The notes under the pieces are model-generated. The model was not told the origin of the DNA, made no database searches, and saw only the letters and a list, made by a program, of their open reading frames with translations. The position numbers were made by a program, and so were the translations under genes. From Anaerolineae bacterium (lineage in GTDB: Bacteria > Chloroflexota > Anaerolineae > Anaerolineales > Anaerolineaceae), in assembly GCA_011176685.1 (NCBI GenBank), contig DUED01000014.1, forward strand, positions 1 through 57,399: 57,399 nucleotides of DNA. Reading direction: 5' to 3'. Positions 35,516 through 43,633 of the stretch are shown one piece after another; within the stretch, counting starts at the first letter, position 1, and every line of letters starts with the position of its first letter.

Positions 35516-35583
35516 AATGAGTCAATCGTGAGCGCTATCTTCATTGAATATCACTTTACTCAATTTTACTTTAAACACCATAT
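35516..35583 (+). repeat. 68-bp direct repeat, copy 2 (orphan copy of the GT4 gene 5' end)
   Basis: It matches 33688-33755 at 66 of 68 positions (differences at 35557 and 35559 relative to copy 1). Here no gene continues from the copied start codon, so this is the duplicated or displaced copy. Confidence 0.9.
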
Positions 35584-35689
35584 CTCTTTTCACTCCTCAA
35601 ACAAATTTAAGTAAAAAATTGTTCAATTGACAAATTAATCAGCTTACGAGGCATGAGGGATTCTCGAAGTGCCCTTTAGTGTAAACCCT

Positions 35690-35737
35690 GCGACCGCAGG
35701 AAGTATCGTAGAGGCGACCGCAGGAAGTATCGTAGAT
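35690..35737 (+). repeat. 24-bp tandem duplication
   Basis: Two head-to-tail copies, 35690-35713 and 35714-35737, differ only at the last base. The unit begins GCGACCGCAGGAAGTATCGT. A diverged single copy occurs at 37215-37250. Confidence 0.85.
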
Positions 35738-35878
35738 GCCACACGCATGGGTGGTCCACCCCCAATTTAAAGTTTAGCAAATGGGTAGGGACGCTTTCAT
35801 AGTATCACCAGGAAAGGCGACCCTAAATTCTTATAAAAATATTTTCTTATAAAATGATTATGGAAATATTCACTGATT

Positions 35879-36868
35879 ATGTTTATAATCATTAACATTA
35901 AAACGAAAAAATTGTTAGTTTTATCAGTGGTAGTCCTTTTAATCTCCGGCTGTATTCCGATGAGCGAGATGCTTACTGTGCAATCCGAAAATGACGTAAA
36001 CGGATCTATTGCGACACCAACTCCGAATCTGAAAGCCACATCAACACTGATGCCTGACCAGTTTTCTTTGGAAGTATTGAAAAATCGCACCTATGGAAAC
36101 GGAGATTTTACAATCGATCGCCTTTGGTATTCCTACGATCGGTTTGAGCGATATTACGTGATTTATGACAGCGATGATTCCTCTATCCATGGGTATGTCA
36201 ACGTGCCGTATGGGGAAGGTCCCTATCCGGTGATTATTATGCTTCATGGCTATATCCAACCAGAAGAATATGTCACTTTGGATTACACAACCCGATATGC
36301 GGATGACCTGGCACAGGATGGCTACATAGTCCTGCACCCGAATCTGCGCAATTTTCCCCCCTCTGATTCGGCGGAACGCAGGCGCGATAATAATACCGGC
36401 TACACCATCGATGTGCTCAATCTGCTGGCTTATTTAAGAGAAATGGCGGGTAAGGAAGGCATTTTTGCATCCGCGGATTTAAACCGTATAGGCATCTGGG
36501 GGCATAGCATTGGCGGCAGTATCGCCATGCGAACCATGAGTGTGGAACCCGACACTTTCAAGGCAGTAATATTATATGGCGCTGTCAGCCAGCGATACGG
36601 AACTGTTTTAGATGGTTCGGGCATTTATGATTTCTCTGAGGTTGAAACGCAAATCAGCATTCACCATGGAGAGAATGATGATGTGATCCCGGTAGAACAA
36701 TCGCGAGAACTATGCCGTCAACTGGAGCAGCTTGACAAAGACCCTGAATGTTATTTTTATGAGGGACAACCTCACACATTTTATAGGGACCAATGGGCGG
36801 ATCCACTGTTTATGGAACGCACCCTCGAATTTTTCGATCAATATGTAAAGAATATCTCTAAGGAGTGA
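35879..36868 (+). CDS. Lipoprotein alpha/beta hydrolase (dipeptidyl peptidase/acyl esterase-like)
   Basis: This 329-aa protein begins with a lipoprotein signal (KKLLVLSVVVLLISGC; lipobox LISGC, Cys at residue 25). A T/P/S-rich spacer precedes the hydrolase domain (about 75-329). The domain shows YPVIIMLHGY, the nucleophile elbow GIWGHSIGGSIAM, the acid in HHGENDDVIPVEQS and the His in EGQPHTFYRD. It resembles S9 prolyl oligopeptidase-like and dienelactone hydrolase-like secreted esterases. It would be anchored outside the membrane. Codon use and GC are higher than in flanking sequence, and related repeats lie on both sides, so it may be acquired. Confidence 0.85.
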   Translation: MFIIINIKTKKLLVLSVVVLLISGCIPMSEMLTVQSENDVNGSIATPTPNLKATSTLMPDQFSLEVLKNRTYGNGDFTIDRLWYSYDRFERYYVIYDSDDSSIHGYVNVPYGEGPYPVIIMLHGYIQPEEYVTLDYTTRYADDLAQDGYIVLHPNLRNFPPSDSAERRRDNNTGYTIDVLNLLAYLREMAGKEGIFASADLNRIGIWGHSIGGSIAMRTMSVEPDTFKAVILYGAVSQRYGTVLDGSGIYDFSEVETQISIHHGENDDVIPVEQSRELCRQLEQLDKDPECYFYEGQPHTFYRDQWADPLFMERTLEFFDQYVKNISKE

Positions 36869-37261
36869 TTATTTGGCAATTGCTTTACACTTTAGATATC
36901 AAAAAGGCTTTTTGTCTAATGAATATATTTTCTAGTAAATTGGATTAATCTGGAGTTCGCATCACTTTGAACACAAATTTATATTTAATCCTAGGGATTT
37001 AAGAAAATTGAATCACAATCTAGCAACGCACATTTATGTGAAATTGCAAATAAATTGGACGCGATAATATAATTTATAGATTGAAAAATTACAGTAATAC
37101 GATAAATATAATCTAATGAGGTAGTAAACTCAAAAACTGGCTGCTCCCAGGGAAATTCACCTGAGGGGTGAGATTTAAATAATCTGATGGGTGGTTCATC
37201 GTACCCACTTTGCCCGCGACCGCAGTGAGTCTCGCAGAGACGACCTCAGGTGCAAACAGGG
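36869..37261. other. Intergenic region without a gene
   Basis: The first ~270 bp are AT-rich and show nothing. At 37180-37250 there is GGGTGGTTCATCG followed by a diverged copy of the 24-bp repeat, matching the arrangement upstream of the lipoprotein gene. Confidence 0.6.
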
Positions 37262-37483
37262 TTAGCCAACTTTTGGTGTTTCACTACTACATATTTCAGC
37301 AGCTGATCTAATCTGTTCTATTGTTTCGTTATAAGTTTCAAAAATATCGGGTGTGTTTTTCCTCTCAAGGTAAAAATGATGTCTATGAATCTTGATTTCA
37401 TCATATTTATATGGAGATAACTCAATTAATACCTTGTTATCTTTATTTATTGCCTTATCGACAAGCACTCCAGAAAATGGCAT
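37262..37483 (-). CDS. Hypothetical 73-aa protein
   Basis: I do not recognise this. It reads as a compact globular protein: VLVDKAINKDNKVLIELSPY, KYDEIKIHRHHFYLERKNTP, and ending in a helix DIFETYNETIEQIRSAAEIC. A strong AAAGGAGG lies directly before the ATG, closer than is optimal, so the start may be a little downstream. It follows the 278-aa gene by 34 bp on the same strand and may be its operon partner or a fragment of a larger gene. Confidence 0.45.
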   Translation of the reverse strand: MPFSGVLVDKAINKDNKVLIELSPYKYDEIKIHRHHFYLERKNTPDIFETYNETIEQIRSAAEICSSETPKVG

Positions 37484-37517
37484 ACCTCCTTTGTTTGATG
37501 AAAATTCGCCCTTGAGT

Positions 37518-38354
37518 TTAAAAGGCCAGTTTTGCGATCAAGTAATCCTTGTGGCATGTTAACAATCGATGATATTTCTTGCTGTGCAAGTACCTGGTGG
37601 GGGGAGCTCCCACTAGATAAACTCGTGAATCATGCTTGTACTTACCACGTAATCCTCCATTTTTCGCAAGATCAATTGAGTAAGGCGGAGTTTCTGGAGA
37701 ACGTACTCCTTCGTACGCATTCTTTTGGAAGGTTATTACGCCTCCCCCACTTGCCATGAACCGTTGAAGCATGTCTGCAATTCGTCTGTCTTCCTCCATA
37801 GCTATAGCGCGTAGTGCTTTTTGTTCAAACAACCTCAAGAGGCCAGTCACGCCTGACCACTTAGGGTCGCTGGCCGCACTAGGTATCGAGAAGTACACTG
37901 AAATACCTATACGGAATGGCGAGCTATACTGCAGAGCAAAGAACTCCTCCTTTCTGATTGGATTCCTTTCGTGCCAGGGGAGAGGCGGACTCAGACTATC
38001 TGAAGAAAACTCAAGGATACCTGCTTTTCGGAGAGCAAGCCAGAATCTGTGTTCACGATTGTCACCCTCAAAAGAGAAGCACATACCAGAAGCTACCGAA
38101 TGAGATGCTGGATTTCCTAGCAGTAGCAGGACTGGAGGACGATCATCCAATCTATCGGGAATAAGCGACTCTGAGAAGAAAACTATCGTGTCACTTCCTT
38201 CTCTCCTAAATACTTCGGGATTCATTGCGTCTGATGCAACAAATTCCAGCCATTTTCTTTCAAACTGGCTTCTGCTACGTTTATCTGAATATATAGACCT
38301 TAGGTCCAGTTTGAATTCCAGAATTCCTAGAGTTGCTTCTCTAAATGTGAGCAT
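37518..38354 (-). CDS. Uncharacterised protein, possibly uracil-DNA-glycosylase-like fold
   Basis: The 278-aa protein is not one I can name with certainty. The stretch PPVLLLLGNPASHSVASGMC (about 73-92) followed by GDNREHRFWLALRKAGILEF looks like the first motif region of UDG-superfamily proteins (a GxNPG-like loop, then a Phe-Trp helix). GAPPTRYLHSKKYHRLL near the C-terminus could stand for the second motif. There is no Fe-S cysteine set. The gene sits in the repeat-rich 33.7-40.1 kb region, with about 350 bp of non-coding DNA upstream. The reverse strand also has open frames here, but they lack family features. Confidence 0.6.
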   Translation of the reverse strand: MLTFREATLGILEFKLDLRSIYSDKRSRSQFERKWLEFVASDAMNPEVFRREGSDTIVFFSESLIPDRLDDRPPVLLLLGNPASHSVASGMCFSFEGDNREHRFWLALRKAGILEFSSDSLSPPLPWHERNPIRKEEFFALQYSSPFRIGISVYFSIPSAASDPKWSGVTGLLRLFEQKALRAIAMEEDRRIADMLQRFMASGGGVITFQKNAYEGVRSPETPPYSIDLAKNGGLRGKYKHDSRVYLVGAPPTRYLHSKKYHRLLTCHKDYLIAKLAF

Positions 38355-38701
38355 GACATACCTACTAAATACTGAGTCTTCAAGCGCAGTTGATTTCTGG
38401 GCAGCACAATGGTTGCGTAACGGGCTTTGCGTTTCTGCCTAAGACGCTGTTTCACCCCGACCAATCGGATAGCCAAATCTTGTCACATGCCTATTTTTCA
38501 ACTGTTTCATATTTGTCATCAGCTGCCCAACAGAGGCGTAATCGGCTAGGCGAATTTGCTCCTCAAGAATTGTAAGCCATAACCAATCTTAGCCTTTCGT
38601 GCCGCGTACCCTCCGAACGATATTGAGGTAGGTCTCAGTTGGTTATGGGCTGCTCAGTACAGTAATCACGCTATAGATGGGACATACTTACCTCGATTAA
38701 T
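38355..38701. other. Intergenic region with inverted repeats, possible attC-like site
   Basis: No gene is seen. CCATAACCAA-type sequence near 38576-38585 is the inverted match of TTGGTTATGG at 38640-38649, about 55 bp apart. Further right-to-left GCCCAAC at 38524 and GCCTAAG near 38437 resemble the 7-bp ends of integron recombination sites. None forms a complete site by eye. Confidence 0.35.
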
Positions 38702-39283
38702 CTATTCATTTTGTTTCTCGTATTTCACCTTGGAAGTTTCGTAATCAATGGTAATAATGGCTGTGGGTGTGTAAATCGGTACGCCATCACGTACCCAATC
38801 CTTGAAACGATCATCTTTTGCTGCCTCTCCTTGCAGCCATTGGAAATTATTCCACAACAATTTTCGACTGATTCTTCTACGTTCACGAGTGATTTTAATC
38901 CAATGGCGAAGTGCAACCCAAGACCGAATAAGAGAATCACCGTAGAGATCAATTGCATCTTTCTTATTTAATAATTTTCTTCTTACTAGCAATCCTGCCC
39001 AGTCGAGGGAGTTACATACACATTCTAGATGCTCCAAAACCCCTTTTTCCTTCTCTAATTTTGATATATCTTTTTTATCATCTACTAACCCAACTAACCT
39101 CTTACATAAATGATAAACTTGACGGCGGTGAGTACGTGCTGTTGGGTTATTGAACCGGTGAAAAAGGTCAGTGGTCGCTGAAATTCGTAGCTGCTTTACG
39201 GCAACCATAGCTGCGATAAATACTAAAATAGTTGCAAGCCCTTGAACGAATTCCCCTAAAGCACTTAAATCAGATAGTAACAT
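38702..39283 (-). CDS. Single-span membrane protein of unknown function (DUF4760-like)
   Basis: I choose ATG 39283 (193 aa, MLLSDLSALGEFVQGLATIL) because AGAGGA lies 8 nt upstream. An in-frame longer start at 39322 is possible. One N-terminal span (about 8-30) is followed by a basic cytoplasmic domain with ATTDLFHRFNNPTARTHRRQ, LECVCNSLDWAGLLVRRKLL and ALRHWIKITRERRR. This layout matches uncharacterised proteins of the DUF4760 type (span, then an F-x-R-F-x-x-P helix bundle). Function unknown. It is a lone gene in the accessory stretch. Confidence 0.65.
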   Translation of the reverse strand: MLLSDLSALGEFVQGLATILVFIAAMVAVKQLRISATTDLFHRFNNPTARTHRRQVYHLCKRLVGLVDDKKDISKLEKEKGVLEHLECVCNSLDWAGLLVRRKLLNKKDAIDLYGDSLIRSWVALRHWIKITRERRRISRKLLWNNFQWLQGEAAKDDRFKDWVRDGVPIYTPTAIITIDYETSKVKYEKQNE

Positions 39284-39547
39284 AATCCATTCCTCTTTAG
39301 GAAAGAGAATTAGAGTAAACAACTCTACTTTTTATTATACTCCATTTGACCTATATAACATTCATACATGTACAAATTGCTGATTGATTAATTCCCGAAT
39401 CACAACCTGAATCCAGCTAACTATAAATGTAATCATTATTTTATTCGCTTTTGTAGAAAAAGAGACATCAAATTGACCCTTGTAGTTCATGCGCCAAAAT
39501 GTTATTGTGTTTTAAGTGAACAAATTTACTGACCATTTCCATTGTGT

Positions 39548-39835
39548 TCACTTCATTTTTAATTTTGAACAAGAAATTTGCCTTAACCTCTCATGCTTGT
39601 GCTTTTTTATTAGTACTCTCAATGTCTGAGGTTCAAAATGCAGGTCGCGTTCAATTGGTAACCCCCATGGCCCTCTGACTTCTTGAAGTTCAGACAATGA
39701 AAAATATCCTAATTCGACTTCTAATCCAGCAACCAAACCGAAGAAAATATCTTGTCCATCAAACTTAGTAGCATACCAAGTCCAGTTGCTGTCTGGTGTG
39801 AAGAATTTCACTTGAGCTAGCATATCCATGCCCAA
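39548..39835 (-). CDS. DUF2958 family protein, probably 5'-truncated
   Basis: The 95-aa product contains the DUF2958 core [60 protein letters not shown]. These proteins are mostly carried on plasmids and integrated elements and their activity is unknown. The N-terminal PxLY segment usual for the family is missing: an in-frame TAA lies 13 codons before the ATG, and a TTG sits two codons upstream. The Lys-rich end is also not typical. It is therefore either a short member or a remnant. Confidence 0.7.
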   Translation of the reverse strand: MGMDMLAQVKFFTPDSNWTWYATKFDGQDIFFGLVAGLEVELGYFSLSELQEVRGPWGLPIERDLHFEPQTLRVLIKKHKHERLRQISCSKLKMK

Positions 39836-40182
<347 letters not shown>

Positions 40183-40252
40183 ATTGTGTCCAGATTATAC
40201 CATCAAGGTAAAAATGTGAAATATCAGCAACTCAAAATTTCATCAGGTAAAT

Positions 40253-40281
40253 GGAGATACTTCGCCACGCTCAGGATGACA
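40253..40281 (+). repeat. Dispersed short repeat (GAGAT-CTTCG-CTCAGGATGACA type)
   Basis: GAGATACTTCGCCACGCTCAG followed by GATGACA is a recognisable form of the short dispersed intergenic repeat that is frequent in many Chloroflexota and other environmental genomes. It lies just behind the methyltransferase gene and 70 bp from tRNA-Pro. Only one copy is in this window. Confidence 0.5.
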
Positions 40282-40292
40282 CGCGGTTCTTT

Positions 40293-41066
40293 TTATTTAA
40301 CCCTGCCCCAGCCATAATAGGTGGGAATATACAGCTGGCGATTGCCTTCTTTTCTGGATTGCATGTCTATCTGATGATAACGCTCTATCTTTTGTTCAGT
40401 GATGATCTTTCGCTTTGCCAGTTCTTGCAGATCAAAATGCAAAACCTGCCACTCCATTTCCCAATCTGTTTCACTTGTATTTTGTGCCTGCTGGTTCCTG
40501 CGAATTTGGTGAACATGAATATCCTGTAACCCGGCTTTTTGGAACAACCCCCTTATTTTTTTACTGGTGTGAATATCTACCCCTTGCAGGGTCAATGCGC
40601 GGTTTTGCATTTTCCCTAACTCTTTCATTTCATAGGGCAGGTCTTCACGTGCACTGTAATCTGGTTCTGCAAATGCGGCAACATACCCTCCTGAACGGGT
40701 TATGCGCGCCATTTCTTTCACGGCTTGAATATTATCTTTTACCCAAATCAAATAATAATGGCATAGGGTCAGATTAAATGTTTGCGAAAGAAAAGGAAGA
40801 GCTAAACCGTCGCCGCACATAAAAATGGTCTTTTTATCAATGTCCTTTGCTAAAAGGAGACTGGTGAAATGAATGTCAAGCCCATATAGTTTTGCAGGTC
40901 CGGGTGGTTTTAGTGAATTTGTGATAGCGCCGGTGCCGCAGCCCACTTCTAGAATGCGCGCATTTTTGCTGATTTGCAGCTTTTCGAGAACAAAACGGCG
41001 AACGTCTCTTGTCCAAACAGCTTGTTGCATAAAGCGTTGGTGCCAAAAATGCAGATTGAATTTCAC
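40293..41066 (-). CDS. Class I SAM-dependent methyltransferase
   Basis: The 257-aa protein has the Rossmann methyltransferase motifs: motif I ARILEVGCGTGAITNSLKPP (about 37-56), acidic end of strand 2 LYGLDIHFTSLLLAKDID, and the post-I block MCGDGLALPFLSQTFNLTLC. It resembles UbiE/Methyltransf_11 family members. The frame begins with GTG at 41066, 12 nt after the pseudo-radical-SAM gene. It is the last gene of the five-gene operon from 45.7 kb, so it may methylate the peptide or a small molecule belonging to that system. The target is unknown. The order within the operon is the only support for that role. Confidence 0.83.
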   Translation of the reverse strand: MKFNLHFWHQRFMQQAVWTRDVRRFVLEKLQISKNARILEVGCGTGAITNSLKPPGPAKLYGLDIHFTSLLLAKDIDKKTIFMCGDGLALPFLSQTFNLTLCHYYLIWVKDNIQAVKEMARITRSGGYVAAFAEPDYSAREDLPYEMKELGKMQNRALTLQGVDIHTSKKIRGLFQKAGLQDIHVHQIRRNQQAQNTSETDWEMEWQVLHFDLQELAKRKIITEQKIERYHQIDMQSRKEGNRQLYIPTYYGWGRVK

Positions 41067-41078
41067 GGAACTTGATTA

Positions 41079-42239
41079 TTAGTGGCGTTTCCAGATGCGC
41101 TCCCAGGGATCACGCAGCATATTACCCAGCACTTTGTTGATGCCCTGGGCTGGCAAGACATCGCCGTCTGGTTCAATATACAACCAGGCTTTACCCGCAC
41201 CTTTTGCCAATCGTCCGCCGCCCACCTCCAATTCCAGCGATACAGGATTGTAATTTGAATAGGGTACCGGTAAGTCCCAAACCAGTGATAAGCCATTATC
41301 AACAGCCATTTGCTGTACGTCTTTTAACCAATCTTGCAAAGCGAGATCAGAGACGCTCAGTGATAGCGAAGTAACGCCTAATTTGGCTAACTTTTCCAGC
41401 AGGGATTCAATCTTGTCTTTATTGTCAGGCATGAGAGTCACATGGACAGTTGTAGCGATATCTTCAGCGAGCACAGCTTTTAAGCTTTGCCAGAAGTTTT
41501 TTGACCCCTGATCACACAGCATCATGACATGATCTAGTCCACTTAGCAGTAAATCCTGCAAATATTTCTTTTTGCCAAGACTAATACCATCAGTTAATAA
41601 ACCAGTGACGAGTCCTAATTTCTCCGCATAAGTGATCAGTGCGATTAAATCTTTACGCAATGTGGGCTCACCGCCAGTGAAAACCACATGGGGAATACCA
41701 GCATGCCAGGCTTTCTCTAAAATCTTTTTCCATTCCTCAGCGTTTAATTCTCGATCCACACGTTCGAGCGGAGCGGCATCTTTGCGTGCTTTTTGAGAAA
41801 CCTGATAGGTCAGTGCGCAATCTAATCGGTATGGAGCGCTGATCTTTTGGATATATGGTTGAACGCGGTCAAAATCAAGGAAAGTGACTGGATCAAGGTC
41901 GGGTGTATGCACCAATGTTTCAATACGTTCAACAAAGCTGCGGTAATCTTGTAAAGCTTTTTCCTTGGAAACTTCGTACTTATCAGCCATCAGTTCGGCT
42001 GATTTTTTTTCTGGTGTGTTTTGTAACAAGTGGTAGGCATACTCTGCAGCGGTACGGTTTAAATGCAGCACAGTGCTGGCATTCACAATTAATAAACCAT
42101 TGCCATCCGGTTCAATGCGCAGGTGCAACCGGTAAGGGAGTTCTGCATCTGGCGGCGCTTGATAATGGTAAATACCTGCAGGCGCTGGTTTGATTGAGCT
42201 GAAGAACTTTTCAAAGAGGACCTCAATTTTTTCAAACAT
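41079..42239 (-). CDS. Radical SAM-like paralogue lacking all Fe-S cysteines
   Basis: This 386-aa protein aligns along its length with the neighbouring radical SAM enzyme. It shares the N-terminal PqqD-like RRE domain (LPYRLHLRIEPDGNGLLIVN, NRTAAEYAYHLL), the barrel (VVFTGGEPTLRKDLIALITY) and the IEPDGDVLP strand. Where the enzyme has its three-cysteine motif this one reads DCALTYQVSQKARKDAAP, with no CxxxCxxC. The SPASM cysteines are also gone (LPAQG replaces a PCQS site), and the protein stops at the point where the last SPASM cysteine cluster would begin. It should therefore bind no SAM cluster. A role in holding substrate or supporting the active paralogue is inferred. SD CAGGAGAG. Confidence 0.88.
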   Translation of the reverse strand: MFEKIEVLFEKFFSSIKPAPAGIYHYQAPPDAELPYRLHLRIEPDGNGLLIVNASTVLHLNRTAAEYAYHLLQNTPEKKSAELMADKYEVSKEKALQDYRSFVERIETLVHTPDLDPVTFLDFDRVQPYIQKISAPYRLDCALTYQVSQKARKDAAPLERVDRELNAEEWKKILEKAWHAGIPHVVFTGGEPTLRKDLIALITYAEKLGLVTGLLTDGISLGKKKYLQDLLLSGLDHVMMLCDQGSKNFWQSLKAVLAEDIATTVHVTLMPDNKDKIESLLEKLAKLGVTSLSLSVSDLALQDWLKDVQQMAVDNGLSLVWDLPVPYSNYNPVSLELEVGGGRLAKGAGKAWLYIEPDGDVLPAQGINKVLGNMLRDPWERIWKRH

Positions 42240-42257
42240 GGACTCTCCTGTTTTTTT

Positions 42258-43610
42258 TTAGGTAATTTCTAGTACTTTTTCTGGATGCACATCCGTATGA
42301 ATTTTCCAAGTTAGCGGACAGCCGCCACCGCATTCCTTTAGCAAAGCACAGGAACGGCAGTCCTCCGGGAGATATCGTTTTTCACGAATACTCACTGCCA
42401 GGTCATGTGTCCAGATATCATTCCATTCATCAGTTAGGATGTTTCCAAGAGATTGATAATAAGACTGGCAGGGAATGACGCCTCCGTCTGGCTCGATGCA
42501 CATATTATAGAGGGCAGCGGTGCAGCCTTTTACTCCCAATCCCATTGCGACCGGGTCGAAGTGGCAATATTGGGTAGGTGTGTACCAAATTAACCGTTGG
42601 TTGTGTTTGGATGTTAAATCTCGCGCGATGTTTAATAATTCCGGCAGTTGAGATTCATCAATACCCTCCCCGCATGATTTTCCGCGTCCTGAATAAATCA
42701 AGCCGTTCAATCCTATGGTAGGAATACCAATTTTTGCCAGATAGTTTAATGTTTTAGATAAAAAGATGCTGTTTTGTTTCAGCAGCGTGGTGTTGGTCAT
42801 TACGAACAAATTGGTTTCAAGAGCGTTTTTAATGCCTGTAACTGTTTCCTGCCAGGCGCCAGGGCTGGCTACAATGGCATCATGAATGGCGTTATCATGG
42901 GATTCTAGCGTTACCTGTATATGATCTAATCCTGCTTCCACCAAATCCTCTGTATATTTTTTATCTTTCAACTTACGACCATTTGTGTTCAGTCCTGTAA
43001 TCAAGCCCGTCTTTTCTGCATAATGAATCAATTCGGGCAGGTCTGCGCGTAAAGTTGGCTCACCACCTGTAAAGACAATATGAGGAATACCTATTTCCCA
43101 CAGCCTTTCAATGATTTCCTGCCACTGATGGCTTTCCATTTCAGGGTAGCTTCGCGGGCGAGCATTGTAGCAGTGTGAACAGTTACAGTTACAGCGATAG
43201 GTAATAGCGAGATCCATGCGGTAGGGGGCAGAAGGTTGCTGGGAGAAGGGTGCATACGTTTCCAGTTCCAGGTCACAGATTGGGCATAGATCGATCTTTG
43301 GTGAAGTGATGGCATCGAATTGATTGCGGAAATAGCGCAAATCGCTTTCAGCCTGCTGCTTTTCAACTTGAAATTTATTAGTTATTGCTGTGATTATTTC
43401 ATTCTCTTCAGATCCTTCAAGGATCAAATATGCCATCAATGCAGCAGTAGGATTAAAGTGGAAAATTCGACAGGCATTTACTAATAATGTACCGTGTCCA
43501 TCTGCTTCCATGCGCAAGTGAAGGCGTTTCTTGTTTGTCCCTGCTTCTTTCAGGTAATGATAAACACCGTGTTTGAATTGAGTTTCTGCTCTTTTGTTGA
43601 AAAATGCCAT
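42258..43610 (-). CDS. Radical SAM/SPASM enzyme with N-terminal PqqD-like RRE domain
   Basis: I take ATG 43610 (450 aa); a TTG two codons upstream is also possible. Residues about 15-95 form a PqqD-like RiPP recognition element (HGVYHYLKEAGTNKKRLHLR, FHFNPTAALMAYLILEG). The catalytic barrel follows with YRCNCNCSHCYNARPRSYPE, giving CxxxCxxC at about 140/144/147, and VFTGGEPTLRADLPELIHYA. The C-terminal SPASM region shows NMCIEPDGGVIPCQSYYQSL and DCRSCALLKECGGGCPL, able to hold two auxiliary Fe-S clusters. Such enzymes make thioether or C-C links in peptides. The Cys-Ala tailed protein encoded 17-24 bp upstream is the obvious candidate substrate. Confidence 0.93.
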   Translation of the reverse strand: MAFFNKRAETQFKHGVYHYLKEAGTNKKRLHLRMEADGHGTLLVNACRIFHFNPTAALMAYLILEGSEENEIITAITNKFQVEKQQAESDLRYFRNQFDAITSPKIDLCPICDLELETYAPFSQQPSAPYRMDLAITYRCNCNCSHCYNARPRSYPEMESHQWQEIIERLWEIGIPHIVFTGGEPTLRADLPELIHYAEKTGLITGLNTNGRKLKDKKYTEDLVEAGLDHIQVTLESHDNAIHDAIVASPGAWQETVTGIKNALETNLFVMTNTTLLKQNSIFLSKTLNYLAKIGIPTIGLNGLIYSGRGKSCGEGIDESQLPELLNIARDLTSKHNQRLIWYTPTQYCHFDPVAMGLGVKGCTAALYNMCIEPDGGVIPCQSYYQSLGNILTDEWNDIWTHDLAVSIREKRYLPEDCRSCALLKECGGGCPLTWKIHTDVHPEKVLEIT

Positions 43611-43633
43611 TTTCAATCAGCAAACGAAATGAA

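Larger units (their letters stand above)
35294..35878. other. 585-bp intergenic stretch built of repeats
   Basis: No gene is seen. It contains copy 2 of the 68-bp repeat (35516-35583), a 24-bp tandem duplication (35690-35737), and a GC-richer tail (35738-35790) containing GGGTGGTCCACCCCC. Similar GCGACCGCAG sequence recurs at 37215-37250, so the lipoprotein gene is bracketed by related repeats. Confidence 0.7.

Noticed and set aside
35690-35737. 24-bp tandem pair as a CRISPR array
   Set aside because: There are only two head-to-tail copies without spacers, and no cas gene is present. The same holds for the 10-bp repeats at 39891 and the GH25 repeats at 50920.
37532-38442. Plus-strand frames over the 278-aa gene
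   Set aside because: They are fragmented across frames and lack any domain, while the minus-strand product has consistent fold-like motifs.
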